Shown here piece by piece: positions 63,701-64,000 of a stretch of 64,000 bases of DNA. The notes beneath the pieces were generated by a model, which ran no database searches, was not told the origin of the DNA, and was given only the letters and a program-made list of their open reading frames with translations. Source of the stretch: Brevundimonas sp. (GTDB taxonomy: Bacteria > Pseudomonadota > Alphaproteobacteria > Caulobacterales > Caulobacteraceae); assembly GCF_013912065.1 (NCBI RefSeq), contig NZ_JACESA010000001.1, positions 124,001-188,000 of the forward strand, read 5' to 3'. Position 1 is the first letter of the stretch, and each line of letters opens with the position of its first letter. A program made the position numbers and the translations under genes.

Positions 63701-64000
63701 GTGGCCGAGGCGAACGAAAAGAAGCCGGCGAGCGAAACCGGACGGACCAACCTCGGCGATTATGAGGAAGTCCTGAAGCTCGCCATGGAGCTGAGCCGGA
63801 ATCCGGCGACGGCGCCCATAGCGGAATCTGTGGCCAGCACCCTGCTGACCGTTATCGGTTCCGGCCCAAGCTTCGCCGCGATGCAGAGCCTGGTCGCCGC
63901 CAATCAGGCCAGCGGGATGATGTATCACAATGCGGTCGCCAACCAGCAGACCACCAACATCCTGGGCATGGTGGCGACCATGAACTGCGTACAGGCGCTG
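63701..64000 (+). CDS. RebB-like protein, longer form (3' end outside window)
   Basis: The frame starts with GTG 63701, with GGAGG (63690-63694) six bases upstream, and is open for 100 codons to the window edge. Residues 1-20 are charged and polar (AEANEKKPASETGRTNLGDY); the later part, SFAAMQSLVAANQASGMMYHNAVANQQ, matches the RebB family's Gln/Ala/Asn helix pattern. It may be a larger R-body subunit or accessory protein. Length and C-terminus are unknown. Confidence 0.75.
   Translation, partial: MAEANEKKPASETGRTNLGDYEEVLKLAMELSRNPATAPIAESVASTLLTVIGSGPSFAAMQSLVAANQASGMMYHNAVANQQTTNILGMVATMNCVQAL

Overview
The window is a dense stretch of high-GC alphaproteobacterial chromosome. Gene order and protein content point to Caulobacterales, most likely a Brevundimonas relative. 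The main reasons are the order eno, ftsB, pdhA, pdhB, pdhC, lpd with a lipoyl domain fused to the E1 beta subunit; a circularly permuted two-piece tmRNA next to an alpha-type sspB; the acpS-lepB-rnc-era run; and small alphaproteobacterial families (DUF4169, ribbon-helix-helix, DUF2171, DUF3606). This is inference from gene content, as no rRNA lies in the window. No CRISPR array, insertion sequence, integrase or prophage module was seen.

Layout. 0-6.4 kb: the 3' end of enolase, an FtsB-like division protein and a pyruvate dehydrogenase operon with a glutathione peroxidase between E2 and E3. 6.5-12.2 kb: an AraC-like DNA-binding protein, DUF3606, a secreted family 2 glycosidase and a UvrD/PcrA helicase. 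12-20 kb: small envelope and regulatory proteins, an EamA transporter, a patatin-like lipoprotein, a DUF900 hydrolase, fumarase, a RusA-like nuclease and SspB. 20-26.6 kb: tmRNA, miaA, mrp, the thyA / NTP-pyrophosphatase / folA operon, DUF924 and a divergent ketol-acid reductoisomerase. 26.6-32.2 kb: tRNA-Pro and tRNA-Gln, a divergent fucosidase / beta-galactosidase pair around a LacI-type palindrome, Dps and tRNA-Leu. 32-46 kb: amino-acid permease, HrpB helicase, MFS transporter, two RNA methyltransferases, a glycosyltransferase, a translationally coupled tetR plus three-gene ABC importer, and a lytic transglycosylase. 46-57 kb: a housekeeping block (dapA, smpB, a type-5 uracil-DNA glycosylase, a NYN nuclease, folK, rpoZ, the (p)ppGpp synthetase/hydrolase, pyrE, pdxJ, acpS, lepB, rnc, era). 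57-62 kb: four accessory genes between era and recO. 62-64 kb: a PD-(D/E)XK-like protein and the start of an R-body (reb) locus that runs off the window edge.

How the genes work together. Trans-translation is well represented: ssrA, sspB directly downstream of it, and smpB about 27 kb away. The pyruvate dehydrogenase operon and fumarase serve central carbon flow. The three secreted glycosidases suggest scavenging of galactose- and fucose-containing glycans. thyA, folA and folK serve folate and dTMP supply. Translational coupling through ATGA, GTGA, TTGA, CTGA or TGATG junctions is common.

The most unusual part is the right end. Two nearly identical RebB-family proteins stand in tandem, followed by a third, longer RebB-like protein. 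RebB proteins build R-bodies, the coiled protein ribbons first known from killer endosymbionts of Paramecium. Other notable points are an apparent CTG start for the (p)ppGpp enzyme, two divergent gene pairs whose start codons share a CATG, and an inverted repeat covering the ribosome-binding site of the family 2 glycosidase.
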